A DNA stretch of 12,991 nt from a bacterium (GTDB taxonomy: Bacteria; Patescibacteriota; Gracilibacteria; UBA1369; GCA-2718715), in NCBI GenBank assembly GCA_030426295.1, contig JAUHYY010000020.1, positions 1 to 12,991 of the forward strand, written 5' to 3'. Numbering within the stretch: the first letter of the stretch is position 1; each line of letters starts with the position of its first letter. Made by a program: the position numbers and the translations under genes. The notes under the pieces were generated by a model that was not told the DNA's origin, searched no databases, and saw only the letters and a program-made list of their open reading frames with translations. This document shows positions 4,083 through 12,234 of this stretch, one piece after another.

Positions 4083-5777
4083 ATGCTTAATATTGAGTTG
4101 CTTAGAAATGGCTTAAATCAGATAAATCCAAGCTTTGGGGCTAAGATTGATGAATATCTGCAAGAAGCTGCCAAGCAGAAGGTTCCATTTACTACTTATT
4201 TGTATGGGCTAGGCGTATTTGATGCGACTCAGTTAAAGCAAGTTATTGGGCAAGCTTATAACATCGAGCTGGCTCATGATTTACCAAGAGATCTTAGACA
4301 GTTAACTGAAAAGTATGTGCCGCTAACTCTAGCACAGACTCAGAATCTGGTGATTCTGGATGATTCAAATAATCAGATACAACTTGCGACTTCGAACCCT
4401 GAGAATTATCAGGTTTTAGATAATCTTAGAAAGAAGCTAAATAAACCAGTGAGTGTACTTTATGCTTTTCCTGATGAAGTTGAGAAAAGTTTGAAGAATG
4501 TCAAAAAAGAACTTGATGAACAGTTTGAGACTGTTAAGGGTGTTGCTCTTAAGGATCTATCGAGTATTGAGTCGCTGAGAAATTCATCTAAATTACTTGA
4601 TATTATTTTGATAAATGCACTTGAGCATAAGTCGTCTGATATCCATATTGAACCTCATGAAGGTCGGCTTCTGATTCGATTTAGAGTTGATGGTGATCTT
4701 CAAGACATTGTGGATTTGCCGCTTGAGCTTAGTGAAATTATTACAACTCGTATTAAGGTACTTGCTGATTTGAGAATTGATGAACATCAGAAACCGCAGG
4801 ATGGTCGTTTCAAATTGATGCTTCCTGATGAAAAAGAAATTACTACTCGTGTATCGATTCTTCCGGTTTATAAAGGCGAAAAGATTGTGATGCGTATCCT
4901 TGAATCAAATAAACAAAAGATTCAGCTCTCTGATCTTGGTTATACAGAAGAAAATCAGGCTAAGATTTATGACAATGTTGAGAAGTCCCATGGAATGCTT
5001 CTCGTTACTGGTCCAACGGGTTCTGGTAAAACAACAACTTTGTATACAGTTTTGAAACTGCTTAATGAACCAGATGTTAACTTGATGACGGTTGAAGATC
5101 CGATTGAGTATAGACTTGATAGGGTTAACCAAATCCAAGTAAACCAGACTGCCGGGCTGTCATTTGCTGCTGGTTTGAGATCTATCCTTCGTCAGGATCC
5201 TGATATTGTGATGGTAGGGGAAATCCGTGATGAAGAAACTGCAACAATCGCCGTGAATGCTTCGCTAACAGGTCATTTGGTACTTGCTACATTGCATACG
5301 AATTCTTCTATTGATACTTTACCTCGTCTACTTGAGATGGGTGTTGAGCCATACTTAGTAGGTTCGACTGTTAATGTTGTAGTGGCGCAAAGACTTGTAA
5401 GACAACTTTGTGATGAGTGTAAAAAACCAATTCAATACACAGGCCAGTTATTGCAAGGATACACAACTGAAAGGTCAGACTTCTCGCATGAACTAACTAC
5501 CTATAGTGGTCAATACCTGCAAGAAGGGGCAACTATTTATGAAGCTGGTGGCTGCGACAAATGTGGTGGAACAGGTTATAAAGGGCGTTTAGCTATTGCT
5601 GAAGTGCTAGATGTGAATGATGACATCAAGAAGCTAATCTTTAAGAAGGCTAGTCCAACTGATATTGAAGCTGCTGCTATTGAGCGAGGATTCAAGAGAC
5701 TACTTGAAGATGGATTAATGAAAGTTGCTGATGGGCGAGTGAGCCTTTCTGAAATCGTTAGAGTACTTAAAGAATAG
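4083..5777 (+). CDS. pilB: Type IV pilus assembly ATPase PilB
   Basis: A cytoplasmic hexameric ATPase of the GspE/PilB family that powers addition of pilin subunits. The 564-residue protein has an N-terminal MshEN/GspE-N-like region (about 1-150) and a C-terminal ATPase core. Visible motifs are Walker A GPTGSGKTT (310-318), Asp box VEDPIEYR (337-344), Walker B DIVMVGEIRD (374-383), His box GHLVLATLHT (397-406) and a four-cysteine zinc site (443, 446, 491, 494), which is typical of assembly rather than retraction ATPases. An in-frame TTG at 4062 would add seven residues but lies upstream of the predicted transcription start, so the ATG at 4083 is used. No Shine-Dalgarno site is present. It is first in the operon and is followed two bases later by pilC, its membrane partner. 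Confidence 0.95.
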   Translation: MLNIELLRNGLNQINPSFGAKIDEYLQEAAKQKVPFTTYLYGLGVFDATQLKQVIGQAYNIELAHDLPRDLRQLTEKYVPLTLAQTQNLVILDDSNNQIQLATSNPENYQVLDNLRKKLNKPVSVLYAFPDEVEKSLKNVKKELDEQFETVKGVALKDLSSIESLRNSSKLLDIILINALEHKSSDIHIEPHEGRLLIRFRVDGDLQDIVDLPLELSEIITTRIKVLADLRIDEHQKPQDGRFKLMLPDEKEITTRVSILPVYKGEKIVMRILESNKQKIQLSDLGYTEENQAKIYDNVEKSHGMLLVTGPTGSGKTTTLYTVLKLLNEPDVNLMTVEDPIEYRLDRVNQIQVNQTAGLSFAAGLRSILRQDPDIVMVGEIRDEETATIAVNASLTGHLVLATLHTNSSIDTLPRLLEMGVEPYLVGSTVNVVVAQRLVRQLCDECKKPIQYTGQLLQGYTTERSDFSHELTTYSGQYLQEGATIYEAGGCDKCGGTGYKGRLAIAEVLDVNDDIKKLIFKKASPTDIEAAAIERGFKRLLEDGLMKVADGRVSLSEIVRVLKE

Positions 5778-5779
5778 AC

Positions 5780-6988
5780 ATGAAAACTTTTGCTTATAAA
5801 GGACTCAACCGTGATGGTAAGAAGATCAAAGGAACAACTGTTGCTGATACTATTGAAGAAGCTAAACAGGCTTTGATAAACAACGAAGTAAAAGTTCAAA
5901 AAATTAAAGAAAGAAAAGAGAACTTCCTTAACAAATCTTATGGATCTGTTAAGTTCAAAGATAAGATTATCTTTTTGAAATACCTTTCTACCGTACTTAA
6001 GTCTGGGCTAACTATTAAGAAATCTATGGATATCTTAAGTGCCAGAGTTAAGAACAAATACTTTGCAAAAATTCTTAATGAAATTAGAGACAGTATTGAA
6101 AATGGTCAGGCTTTCCATGAAAGTTTGAAGCGATATCCAGGAGTGTTTTCTCCCCTGTTCGTAAACATGATTGCTGTGGGTGAGGTTTCTGGTAACTTGC
6201 CTACTGTTATTATTTATCTTCAAGATCTTCTTGAGAGAAGTTATAAATTCAGAAAGACAATTAAAGGTGCGATGGCTTATCCGTTAGTTGTATTTGGATT
6301 AGTGGTTTCTGTGACGATTGGTCTTGTGAAATTTGTTGTTCCGAAAATTAGCGGGATCTTTGATAACTTTGATGTTGATCTACCTTTCCTAACTCAGCTT
6401 GTAATTGATATGGAAAGATACATCACTAAGTACTGGCTACTAATGCTACTCGGATTTATTGGATTCGTAGTGCTTTACGTAGTTCTGATGAAAGTTCGAT
6501 CGATACGTAAAAGTCGTGATGTAATGTTCCTAAAAATTCCGTTCATTGGTGGACTTATAAAACAAATTCAAATTGCTACGTTTACTCAAACATCATCGAC
6601 ACTTATCACCAGTGGTCTTGGTGTTGTTGAATCGATCACGATTACTGCAGATACTATTGAAAACTTGGTTTACCAAGATCTATTTAAAGAAGCTGCTAAA
6701 TATGTCGAGACTGGTGGTGATTTCTCTAACTTCTTAGATCTTCATCCGAAGGAATTTGAACCTATGGTTTCTCAAATGATTAAGCTTGGTGAAACAACCG
6801 GTTCTGTTGATGAAATTATGAAGGTGCTTTCTCAATTATACGAAGAAGAAGTAAACACTAAGATTAAACTAATCTCGAATCTACTTGGTCCAATAATGCT
6901 TATCTTAATGGGACTATTCGTTGGTGGTATTGCGATATCAATTATTACTCCGATCTACCAACTTCCGACTTTAATCCAAGGTAAATAA
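5780..6988 (+). CDS. pilC: Type IV pilus inner-membrane platform protein PilC
   Basis: A 402-residue polytopic protein of the GspF/PilC family, the membrane platform turned by PilB during pilus growth. The N-terminal FAYKGLNRDGKKIKG segment is typical. Two T2SSF repeats follow, about 65-190 and 268-391, each with the GE.(S/T)G turn (AVGEVSGNLP at 132-141, LGETTGSVDE at 336-345). Membrane helices are at about 168-190, 218-238 and 369-391. Length is normal for the family. It begins two bases after the pilB stop, has no Shine-Dalgarno site, and its TAA stop shares its last base with the ATG of the first minor pilin (TAATG), pointing to coupled translation. Confidence 0.95.
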   Translation: MKTFAYKGLNRDGKKIKGTTVADTIEEAKQALINNEVKVQKIKERKENFLNKSYGSVKFKDKIIFLKYLSTVLKSGLTIKKSMDILSARVKNKYFAKILNEIRDSIENGQAFHESLKRYPGVFSPLFVNMIAVGEVSGNLPTVIIYLQDLLERSYKFRKTIKGAMAYPLVVFGLVVSVTIGLVKFVVPKISGIFDNFDVDLPFLTQLVIDMERYITKYWLLMLLGFIGFVVLYVVLMKVRSIRKSRDVMFLKIPFIGGLIKQIQIATFTQTSSTLITSGLGVVESITITADTIENLVYQDLFKEAAKYVETGGDFSNFLDLHPKEFEPMVSQMIKLGETTGSVDEIMKVLSQLYEEEVNTKIKLISNLLGPIMLILMGLFVGGIAISIITPIYQLPTLIQGK

Positions 6989-7440
6989 TGAAAAAAGCTT
7001 TTACACTTCTTGAAGTTCTCATGGTTGTAGGATTAACAGCAATCGTAGTTGCAGGTGGTATAAGTTTTTCGAATAATACCTTATTGAGTGCGAACTTTAA
7101 TACTACAGTTTCTGATATGAGGCAGGCGATTTTCAAAGTAAATAACCTGGCTCTTGAGTCTTACAATAATGATTCGGTTGGAATTCATTATGCAGCTGAT
7201 GAGTATGTGATTTTCTCAGGTACTTCTTATGATGCCCTTGATGAATCTAACGAGGTGTTTGAACTAAGTGGAGGCATTTCAATTTCGAATATTGATTTTA
7301 ATAGTAGCGCGAACCTTATTTTCTCAAAATCTACTGGTATTCCTGTGAATTCAGGTTCTTTTGACATAACTAGCAATAAGGGTGACAGTGCAACAATTTC
7401 TATTGATGTAAATGGCGTAACTTCAGTAAGCTACAATTGA
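6988..7440 (+). CDS. Minor prepilin, GspH/FimT-like
   Basis: A 150-residue prepilin. The short leader MKKA precedes FTLLEVLMVV with Glu at mature position 5, then a single hydrophobic helix to about residue 28. The residue before the cleavage site is Ala rather than the usual Gly, which prepilin peptidases tolerate in some pilins. The soluble part (SDMRQAIFKVNNLALES, later YVIFSGTS and IFSKSTGIP) has the helix-then-beta layout of GspH/FimT proteins, minor pilins that sit near the pilus tip. It is the first of four consecutive minor pilins, overlapping pilC by one base and the next gene by one base (TGATG). The GspH assignment rests on pattern and gene order. Confidence 0.8.
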   Translation: MKKAFTLLEVLMVVGLTAIVVAGGISFSNNTLLSANFNTTVSDMRQAIFKVNNLALESYNNDSVGIHYAADEYVIFSGTSYDALDESNEVFELSGGISISNIDFNSSANLIFSKSTGIPVNSGSFDITSNKGDSATISIDVNGVTSVSYN

Positions 7441-9281
7441 TGGCTTACAAAAATTCTAAATACGGATTTACACTTCTAGAGGCTTTACTTGCTATAGCCT
7501 TGGTGGCTGTTTTTTCGTCTGGACTTTTTACACTTTTCTACTCAAATGAGGTAGCAATTGAAATTGGTGAAGACCAAGAAGTAGCTACGGCGCTTGCCCG
7601 AGAAGGCCTTGAGCTTGCCTCAAATATTGCATCAGACAATTTTTTAAACCTAGCTGATGGATCATATGTATTAAGTGAATCTAGTGGTAACTACTCACTA
7701 GCTAGTTCAGGAACAGATATAATTGATGGTATTTATACTAGAACAGTGACGGTTTCTTCTGTCATGCGGAATGATGCTTCTCAAATTGATGATGAAGGAG
7801 ATAACGAAGACAACCAAACCAAGCTCATAACTGTTACGGTTGCTTGGAATGGAGTGATGCTTAATTCAAGAAGTGTAGTTTTACAAAGATACTTAACTGA
7901 CTGGTCTGGAATCAGCTGGACTCAAACAACTGAAACAAGTTTTGGGGCAGGTATAAACAACACTACTGAAGTTTTAGCTTCTGACCTTTCAATACCTGAT
8001 AATGGAAAAGTTGAGCTTTTAACTACAGCAGGTGGATCGACTTATTTTGAGACAGTTAATGTTTATGAACGAGCAAAAAATGTTGAGTACTCAGATGACA
8101 TTGTATATGTAGCTGTAGCTAAAACTAATGGTGGATTTTGTTCTGCAGATCTAACCGATCCTGAAAATCCAGTTGAATTAGATTGTTTAAATATAGGTGG
8201 TAAAGGATTTGATGTAGTTCTTCAGGATGACTATGCCTTTGTTGCGGTGGACGATAGAAACGATGGGCTTGCGATCGTAGATATCTCTGACCCAGATGAT
8301 TTAGATGATGAAGAAACTCATGATGTTGAAGAGGCAGCAAATAGACTAGCGATTCAGGGTAATCATGTTTATGTCGCGGTTGATGACAATAGTGACTCAA
8401 TGACTATCGTAAATATCTCTGACCCAGAAAATCCTTTTACTACAGCGACTGTAAATGCTGGTTCTGCAGGAACAGCAATCGAGGTTTCAGGTAACTATGC
8501 TTATCTTGGATTATCTAATGGAGATCTGAGAATTTATGATGTATCGAATCCAAACTCACCTTCTCTTGAATCAACTTTAAGTGTTTCATCAGGTGATCTA
8601 AGTGGAGCTGTTTTATCCGGGAGCTATCTTTATGTTTCAACTACTGATTCTTCTAATGGTCTATATGTAATTAATGTTTCTGACCCTACATCACCTTTTT
8701 CGGTAGGGAGTTACGACTTCGGTTATTATGCAAGTGACGTAGATATATATGATGATTTTCTATATGTAGCCGGGGAGAATAATCATGGTGCTGCAGTAAT
8801 TTACGATATCTCTAACCCACTAAGTTTGCCTTCTCCTACAGTGCTTGATATCCAAGGTAAAGCCAATGGCGTAAAAGCTACTGATGGATTTATTTATTTT
8901 GCAACTGATACAGCTAGCCAAGGTCTTGCTATGGTTACACAATCTTCCACCGTGCTTTCTAGTAGCGGTGATTTTGAATCAAGCATACATAATACAGGAT
9001 CATCTTCTTATGATATCAAAAGTATAAGCTGGCTTGCATCGACTCCTCCTGGAACTTCTATTAGTTTTCAGCTTCGGTCTGCTGATACTGAAGAAAATGT
9101 AAGTTCTGCTACATGGGTTGGTCCAGATGGGACAGATGCAACTTTTTATAGTACGAGCCCAGGTATAATCACCTTGGACCCTCTACGCTTAGGCGAACAA
9201 TACGTTCAATGGAAAGCATTTATGACTGGTGATGGTAATTCCACGCCTTCACTCGAAGAAGTAACAATTAAATATGAATAA
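7440..9281 (+). CDS. Minor prepilin (GspI/PilV-like) fused to an LVIVD-type beta-propeller
   Basis: A 613-residue protein, several times the length of an ordinary minor pilin. Residues 1-9 are the leader (MAYKNSKYG), then FTLLEALLAIALV and a helix to about 34; the following region with ATALAREGLELASN resembles GspI/PilV. From about 205 to 503 there are seven repeats of the type (I/V)YVA..DNS..L.IV(D/N)ISDP..P, the LVIVD repeat, with clear blades near 214-249, 260-291, 303-338, 347-380, 390-425, 434-469 and 478-503. Seven such repeats suggest a complete propeller. A final beta-rich domain (about 505-613: ISFQLRSADTEE, then YVQWKAFMTGDG) follows. After pilus assembly the propeller would be displayed outside the cell, probably at the tip, as an adhesin or sensor. 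The ATG at 7440 is preferred over the TTG at 7437; it overlaps the upstream TGA by one base. Confidence 0.85.
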   Translation: MAYKNSKYGFTLLEALLAIALVAVFSSGLFTLFYSNEVAIEIGEDQEVATALAREGLELASNIASDNFLNLADGSYVLSESSGNYSLASSGTDIIDGIYTRTVTVSSVMRNDASQIDDEGDNEDNQTKLITVTVAWNGVMLNSRSVVLQRYLTDWSGISWTQTTETSFGAGINNTTEVLASDLSIPDNGKVELLTTAGGSTYFETVNVYERAKNVEYSDDIVYVAVAKTNGGFCSADLTDPENPVELDCLNIGGKGFDVVLQDDYAFVAVDDRNDGLAIVDISDPDDLDDEETHDVEEAANRLAIQGNHVYVAVDDNSDSMTIVNISDPENPFTTATVNAGSAGTAIEVSGNYAYLGLSNGDLRIYDVSNPNSPSLESTLSVSSGDLSGAVLSGSYLYVSTTDSSNGLYVINVSDPTSPFSVGSYDFGYYASDVDIYDDFLYVAGENNHGAAVIYDISNPLSLPSPTVLDIQGKANGVKATDGFIYFATDTASQGLAMVTQSSTVLSSSGDFESSIHNTGSSSYDIKSISWLASTPPGTSISFQLRSADTEENVSSATWVGPDGTDATFYSTSPGIITLDPLRLGEQYVQWKAFMTGDGNSTPSLEEVTIKYE

Positions 9282-9759
9282 TCAACTCAAAGCATTCACA
9301 CTGATTGAAACGCTACTTTATGTAGTTGTTTTTTCGATTATTATTGTTGTGATTATGAACGTTGGACTTTTTCTGTCTACAAGTTCAGGGCAAACCTCTG
9401 AACGGAGCTTACTGATATCTGAAGGTTCATTAGTAATGAATAAAATCATTAAGACTGTTGAGACGGGTGCAACATATAATTCAGGGAGTTCAAGTATCGG
9501 ATCTTCGCCTTCGACTCTGGTATTCACAGATAATGATGCTGATACGATTTCTTTACGCATGAACACCGACAAAATACAGAAAGGGGTAAATGGCGTATTC
9601 TCTGATCTTCATTCGACCGACCTGACTGTCGATTCTTTTGTAGCCGAGAGATTGAATACAAATATTTCTGAAGAAATTTTTAGAATAAGTATAGATTTTT
9701 CTAATGTTTACGGAGATACATTCTCAATAACTAGTTCAGCTAACTTCTTGTATGATTGA
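9274..9759 (+). CDS. Minor prepilin, GspJ/PilW-like
   Basis: A 161-residue prepilin with leader MNNQLKA, mature start FTLIETLLYVVVF (Glu at position 5) and a hydrophobic helix to about residue 33. As in the first minor pilin, Ala precedes the cleavage site. The soluble part (GSLVMNKIIKTVETGATYN, then STLVFTDNDADTISLRM) follows the GspJ/PilW pattern of a long helix, an LVF..... strand pair and a polar C-terminus. It overlaps the propeller-pilin gene by eight bases and the next gene by eight bases. Its third place in the cassette fits GspJ. No Shine-Dalgarno site is visible. Confidence 0.75.
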   Translation: MNNQLKAFTLIETLLYVVVFSIIIVVIMNVGLFLSTSSGQTSERSLLISEGSLVMNKIIKTVETGATYNSGSSSIGSSPSTLVFTDNDADTISLRMNTDKIQKGVNGVFSDLHSTDLTVDSFVAERLNTNISEEIFRISIDFSNVYGDTFSITSSANFLYD

Positions 9760-10153
9760 TAAAAAAACGAGATCGGGGTTCATTGCTTTGATGACAACAT
9801 TGGTTGTAATGATTATTGTTATCGTTTTTCTAGCATCATCTCAAAATGTATCAACACAAGGATTATCATCTACTCTTTCTCGTAGGCTAAGCACAGAAGC
9901 ACAATACATAGCTCAGAGCTGCTTTGAAGACACATTAATTCTACTTAAGTCTGACTCTTCATATAGTGGAGACAGTTTGAATATAGCTGATGGGTTTTGT
10001 ACAATTACCGTAACTGGTGCGGGCTCTACAAAAACGATAGCGATTACGGCAAATACGCTTAATGATTACTTTGTACTGATAGATGCTGAAGTAAATCTTA
10101 TTGAAAGCGGAGAAACTAGTCAGGTCCAAGTTGTATCTTTTGAAATAAATTAA
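9752..10153 (+). CDS. Minor prepilin-like protein without Glu5, GspK/PilX-like
   Basis: A 133-residue protein with leader MIDKKTRSG followed by FIALMTTLVVMIIVIVFLAS. The Gly before Phe gives a plausible peptidase site, but mature position 5 is Met, not Glu. Loss of Glu5 is characteristic of GspK, which caps the tip and has no subunit above it to contact. PilX N-terminal segments are similar. GspK usually carries a large extra domain, absent here, so this is a minimal version. Two cysteines (in QSCFED and DGFCTI) could form a disulfide. It is fourth in the cassette, after the H-, I- and J-like genes. Its TAA overlaps the next ATG by one base. Confidence 0.65.
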   Translation: MIDKKTRSGFIALMTTLVVMIIVIVFLASSQNVSTQGLSSTLSRRLSTEAQYIAQSCFEDTLILLKSDSSYSGDSLNIADGFCTITVTGAGSTKTIAITANTLNDYFVLIDAEVNLIESGETSQVQVVSFEIN

Positions 10154-11700
10154 TGGCAGGTAAAAGCGGTTACATAGCGATATACTTATGCGATAGCTCT
10201 ATACATGCCATCGAATTTGATCATGGTTACAAAAGCATAGTGCTTCAAGGCTACGGTAGCGTTGATCTTCCAAATGGAATTGTAAAAAATGGGCGAATAG
10301 TCGAACCAAATGCACTTCAGGAAAAAATTAAAAACTTGCTTGTTTCTACGGTACCGAATCCAATTAAATCAAAAGAGCTACTTTTTGTTGTTCCTGATGA
10401 CTTAACTTTTACACAACTTTTCAATATGCCGGGCAAAGTTGAAGGTGAACAGCTTAAAGAAATGATCCCTGAAGAAGCAGAGAAATATATTCCATTCTCA
10501 AGAGATGATGTTTATTGGGATTACGCAAAAGGAGATGCTTCTGATGGCAATACTACAGTTCAGTATTCGGCTATATCAAAAAGCATACTTGAAGAATACC
10601 TAAATTTATTTAAGAATCTTGGGCTAAAACCAATTCTAGTGACCAATAGTCATGAGGCTTATAAAATCCTGCCTACAGTAACGAATAAAAAAACACCTGC
10701 TGCACTCGAACTGAACAAAGACAATATCAAGCTACTTTGCATAAAAGATAATATTATAAATTCGATTTCTACTTTTGAATTTAATCATGCGCAGTTCCTT
10801 GAAAATATTGCTCAATATATTGATCCAGACAAGCATGTGCTAACTGTAAATGAGCTTCCGTTACTTGACCCATTAGTTGACCAGATTAAACTTGAGATGC
10901 AGAACGACAGCTGTTTAAAAGATATTAAATCTCTAAACATATGGGGTGAAGCACTTAAAGATACTTATCTTTATAAATACATTGAGGCTAAGATTGGACT
11001 ACACTTTAATGTAGATGAATTGTGGGATCCAATAAGTTTATCTTCTGATGTAAATAACAGTAAAAGAGCAATTGAATCTATCAATAAAAATAAGATCCAA
11101 TTTGGTATACTTGCATCTATTTCTATGGTGTTCTTTTATGATCAATCAACTAAGTGCGTGAATCTTCTACCGGAAAAAGAGCGTAAAGACTTTGGTACAA
11201 AGGCATTCAGTAGATTACTTGGATTTGTAGGGCTGCTTATACTTACTATGAATATTGGTCTGATATTTATACTTTCTTACTTTGCCTTAGATTACACATT
11301 TGAGTTCCAAAAACTTGATAAAGAAACTAAAAACTTTGAGGAACTCATTTATGGTAAGCGGTATACAGAGCTAAAAGAAAATATTCTTTCATTTAATTCT
11401 GAAGTAAATAAACTCTACACTCTCGATAACTCGATTGTTGATTTACCAGAAGTTTATGAAAAACTTATCACTATTTCACCTGAGGGAGTTTCGCTTTCAA
11501 GACTTTCATATAGTAAAGAAGCAGGTAACCTAATAGTGAATGGTGTTGCTGATACTCGTAGTACACTACTCTCATACAAGAGCAAGCTTGATGCGATGGA
11601 TGGTATAGGTGAAATTGATTTCCCTATTTCAAATTTAGATAAAAGTAATGATATCTCATTCGAAATTAGTATAGAACTTAATCCAACTGATGAAACTTAA
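10153..11700 (+). CDS. pilMN: PilM-PilN fusion protein (GspL-like pilus alignment protein)
   Basis: A 515-residue fusion. Residues about 5-300 are PilM-like, an actin/FtsA-fold cytoplasmic protein (YIAIYLCDSSIHAIEF, then MIPEEAEKYIPFSRDDVYWDY, a signature of PilM). Residues 335-344, CVNLLPEKER, match the PilN N-terminal peptide (INLLP.E) that normally docks into PilM. A helix at about 356-380 crosses the membrane, then a coiled segment and a ferredoxin-like domain (430-510) match PilN. The nucleotide-site motifs of PilM look eroded: AALELNKDNIKLLCIKD lacks the usual glycines and the late GG motif is missing. The single-chain plan mirrors T2SS GspL. It links the cytoplasmic PilB/PilC side to PilO. 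It overlaps both neighbours (1 and 11 bases). Frame is continuous, with no sign of a sequencing error. Confidence 0.85.
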   Translation: MAGKSGYIAIYLCDSSIHAIEFDHGYKSIVLQGYGSVDLPNGIVKNGRIVEPNALQEKIKNLLVSTVPNPIKSKELLFVVPDDLTFTQLFNMPGKVEGEQLKEMIPEEAEKYIPFSRDDVYWDYAKGDASDGNTTVQYSAISKSILEEYLNLFKNLGLKPILVTNSHEAYKILPTVTNKKTPAALELNKDNIKLLCIKDNIINSISTFEFNHAQFLENIAQYIDPDKHVLTVNELPLLDPLVDQIKLEMQNDSCLKDIKSLNIWGEALKDTYLYKYIEAKIGLHFNVDELWDPISLSSDVNNSKRAIESINKNKIQFGILASISMVFFYDQSTKCVNLLPEKERKDFGTKAFSRLLGFVGLLILTMNIGLIFILSYFALDYTFEFQKLDKETKNFEELIYGKRYTELKENILSFNSEVNKLYTLDNSIVDLPEVYEKLITISPEGVSLSRLSYSKEAGNLIVNGVADTRSTLLSYKSKLDAMDGIGEIDFPISNLDKSNDISFEISIELNPTDET

Positions 11701-12232
11701 AGAAATTTTCAAATCGAACCAAATCTTTAGAGTATCAATATATATGATACTAGTTTCATTAATTGTAACTGCTGTTTCCATATACTATATCGGCACAACA
11801 GTTGATCGTATTCGAGAGCGAAGAGCAATCCTTGATTCTAGACAAAATATTCAGCTTAACTTTGAAGAAGTACTTTCTTTCTATTCAGAAGAGTATGGAG
11901 GTCTACGTGCTAACCTAGATGAGATTTTACCGAGTGAAGAAAACATAGCTCCTATTCTTCAAAGTATTGAAACCCGTAGTAAAACAATTGGTATTAATGC
12001 TGAGATTCGGTATACCCCTACTGAAATACCTGCAAATACCATAAACTTCATTAGATACAGAGTCAGCTTTGAAGGCAATAAGACTCAATTGCTTTCTTTT
12101 ATTGAACTCCTAAATAATCTACCTGTTTATACAGAAGTACTTTCAATTGATTCGATTTTGATAGACGAATTTGAGTTTGATCAAATTGCAAAACATGAAG
12201 TCTTCTTTGATATATTTATTAGAAACAACTAA
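11690..12232 (+). CDS. pilO: Type IV pilus alignment protein PilO-like
   Basis: A 180-residue protein with a short cytoplasmic start, one membrane helix at about 12-34, a charged coiled segment (DRIRERRAILDSRQNIQ), and an outer ferredoxin-like domain (about 75-180; IAPILQSIETRSKTIGI, then LLSFIELLNNLPVYTEV, which is the helix typical of PilO). PilO pairs with PilN across the membrane to align the platform and the pilus. It overlaps the PilM-PilN fusion by 11 bases. No Shine-Dalgarno site is visible, so coupling through overlap is likely. Confidence 0.8.
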   Translation: MKLKEIFKSNQIFRVSIYMILVSLIVTAVSIYYIGTTVDRIRERRAILDSRQNIQLNFEEVLSFYSEEYGGLRANLDEILPSEENIAPILQSIETRSKTIGINAEIRYTPTEIPANTINFIRYRVSFEGNKTQLLSFIELLNNLPVYTEVLSIDSILIDEFEFDQIAKHEVFFDIFIRNN

Positions 12233-12234
12233 CT

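Noticed and set aside
7437..7439. TTG as the start of the propeller pilin
   Set aside because: The ATG at 7440 is adjacent, is a better start, and gives the TGATG overlap seen elsewhere in the operon.
8125..8400. Minus-strand open frame of 91 codons
   Set aside because: A His/Leu-rich frame antisense to the propeller repeats; no start signal or domain.
7440..9281. Tandem DNA repeat or CRISPR-like array in the propeller region
   Set aside because: Repetition is at protein level (LVIVD blades); DNA copies have diverged and are not evenly spaced. No CRISPR repeats or cas genes are seen.
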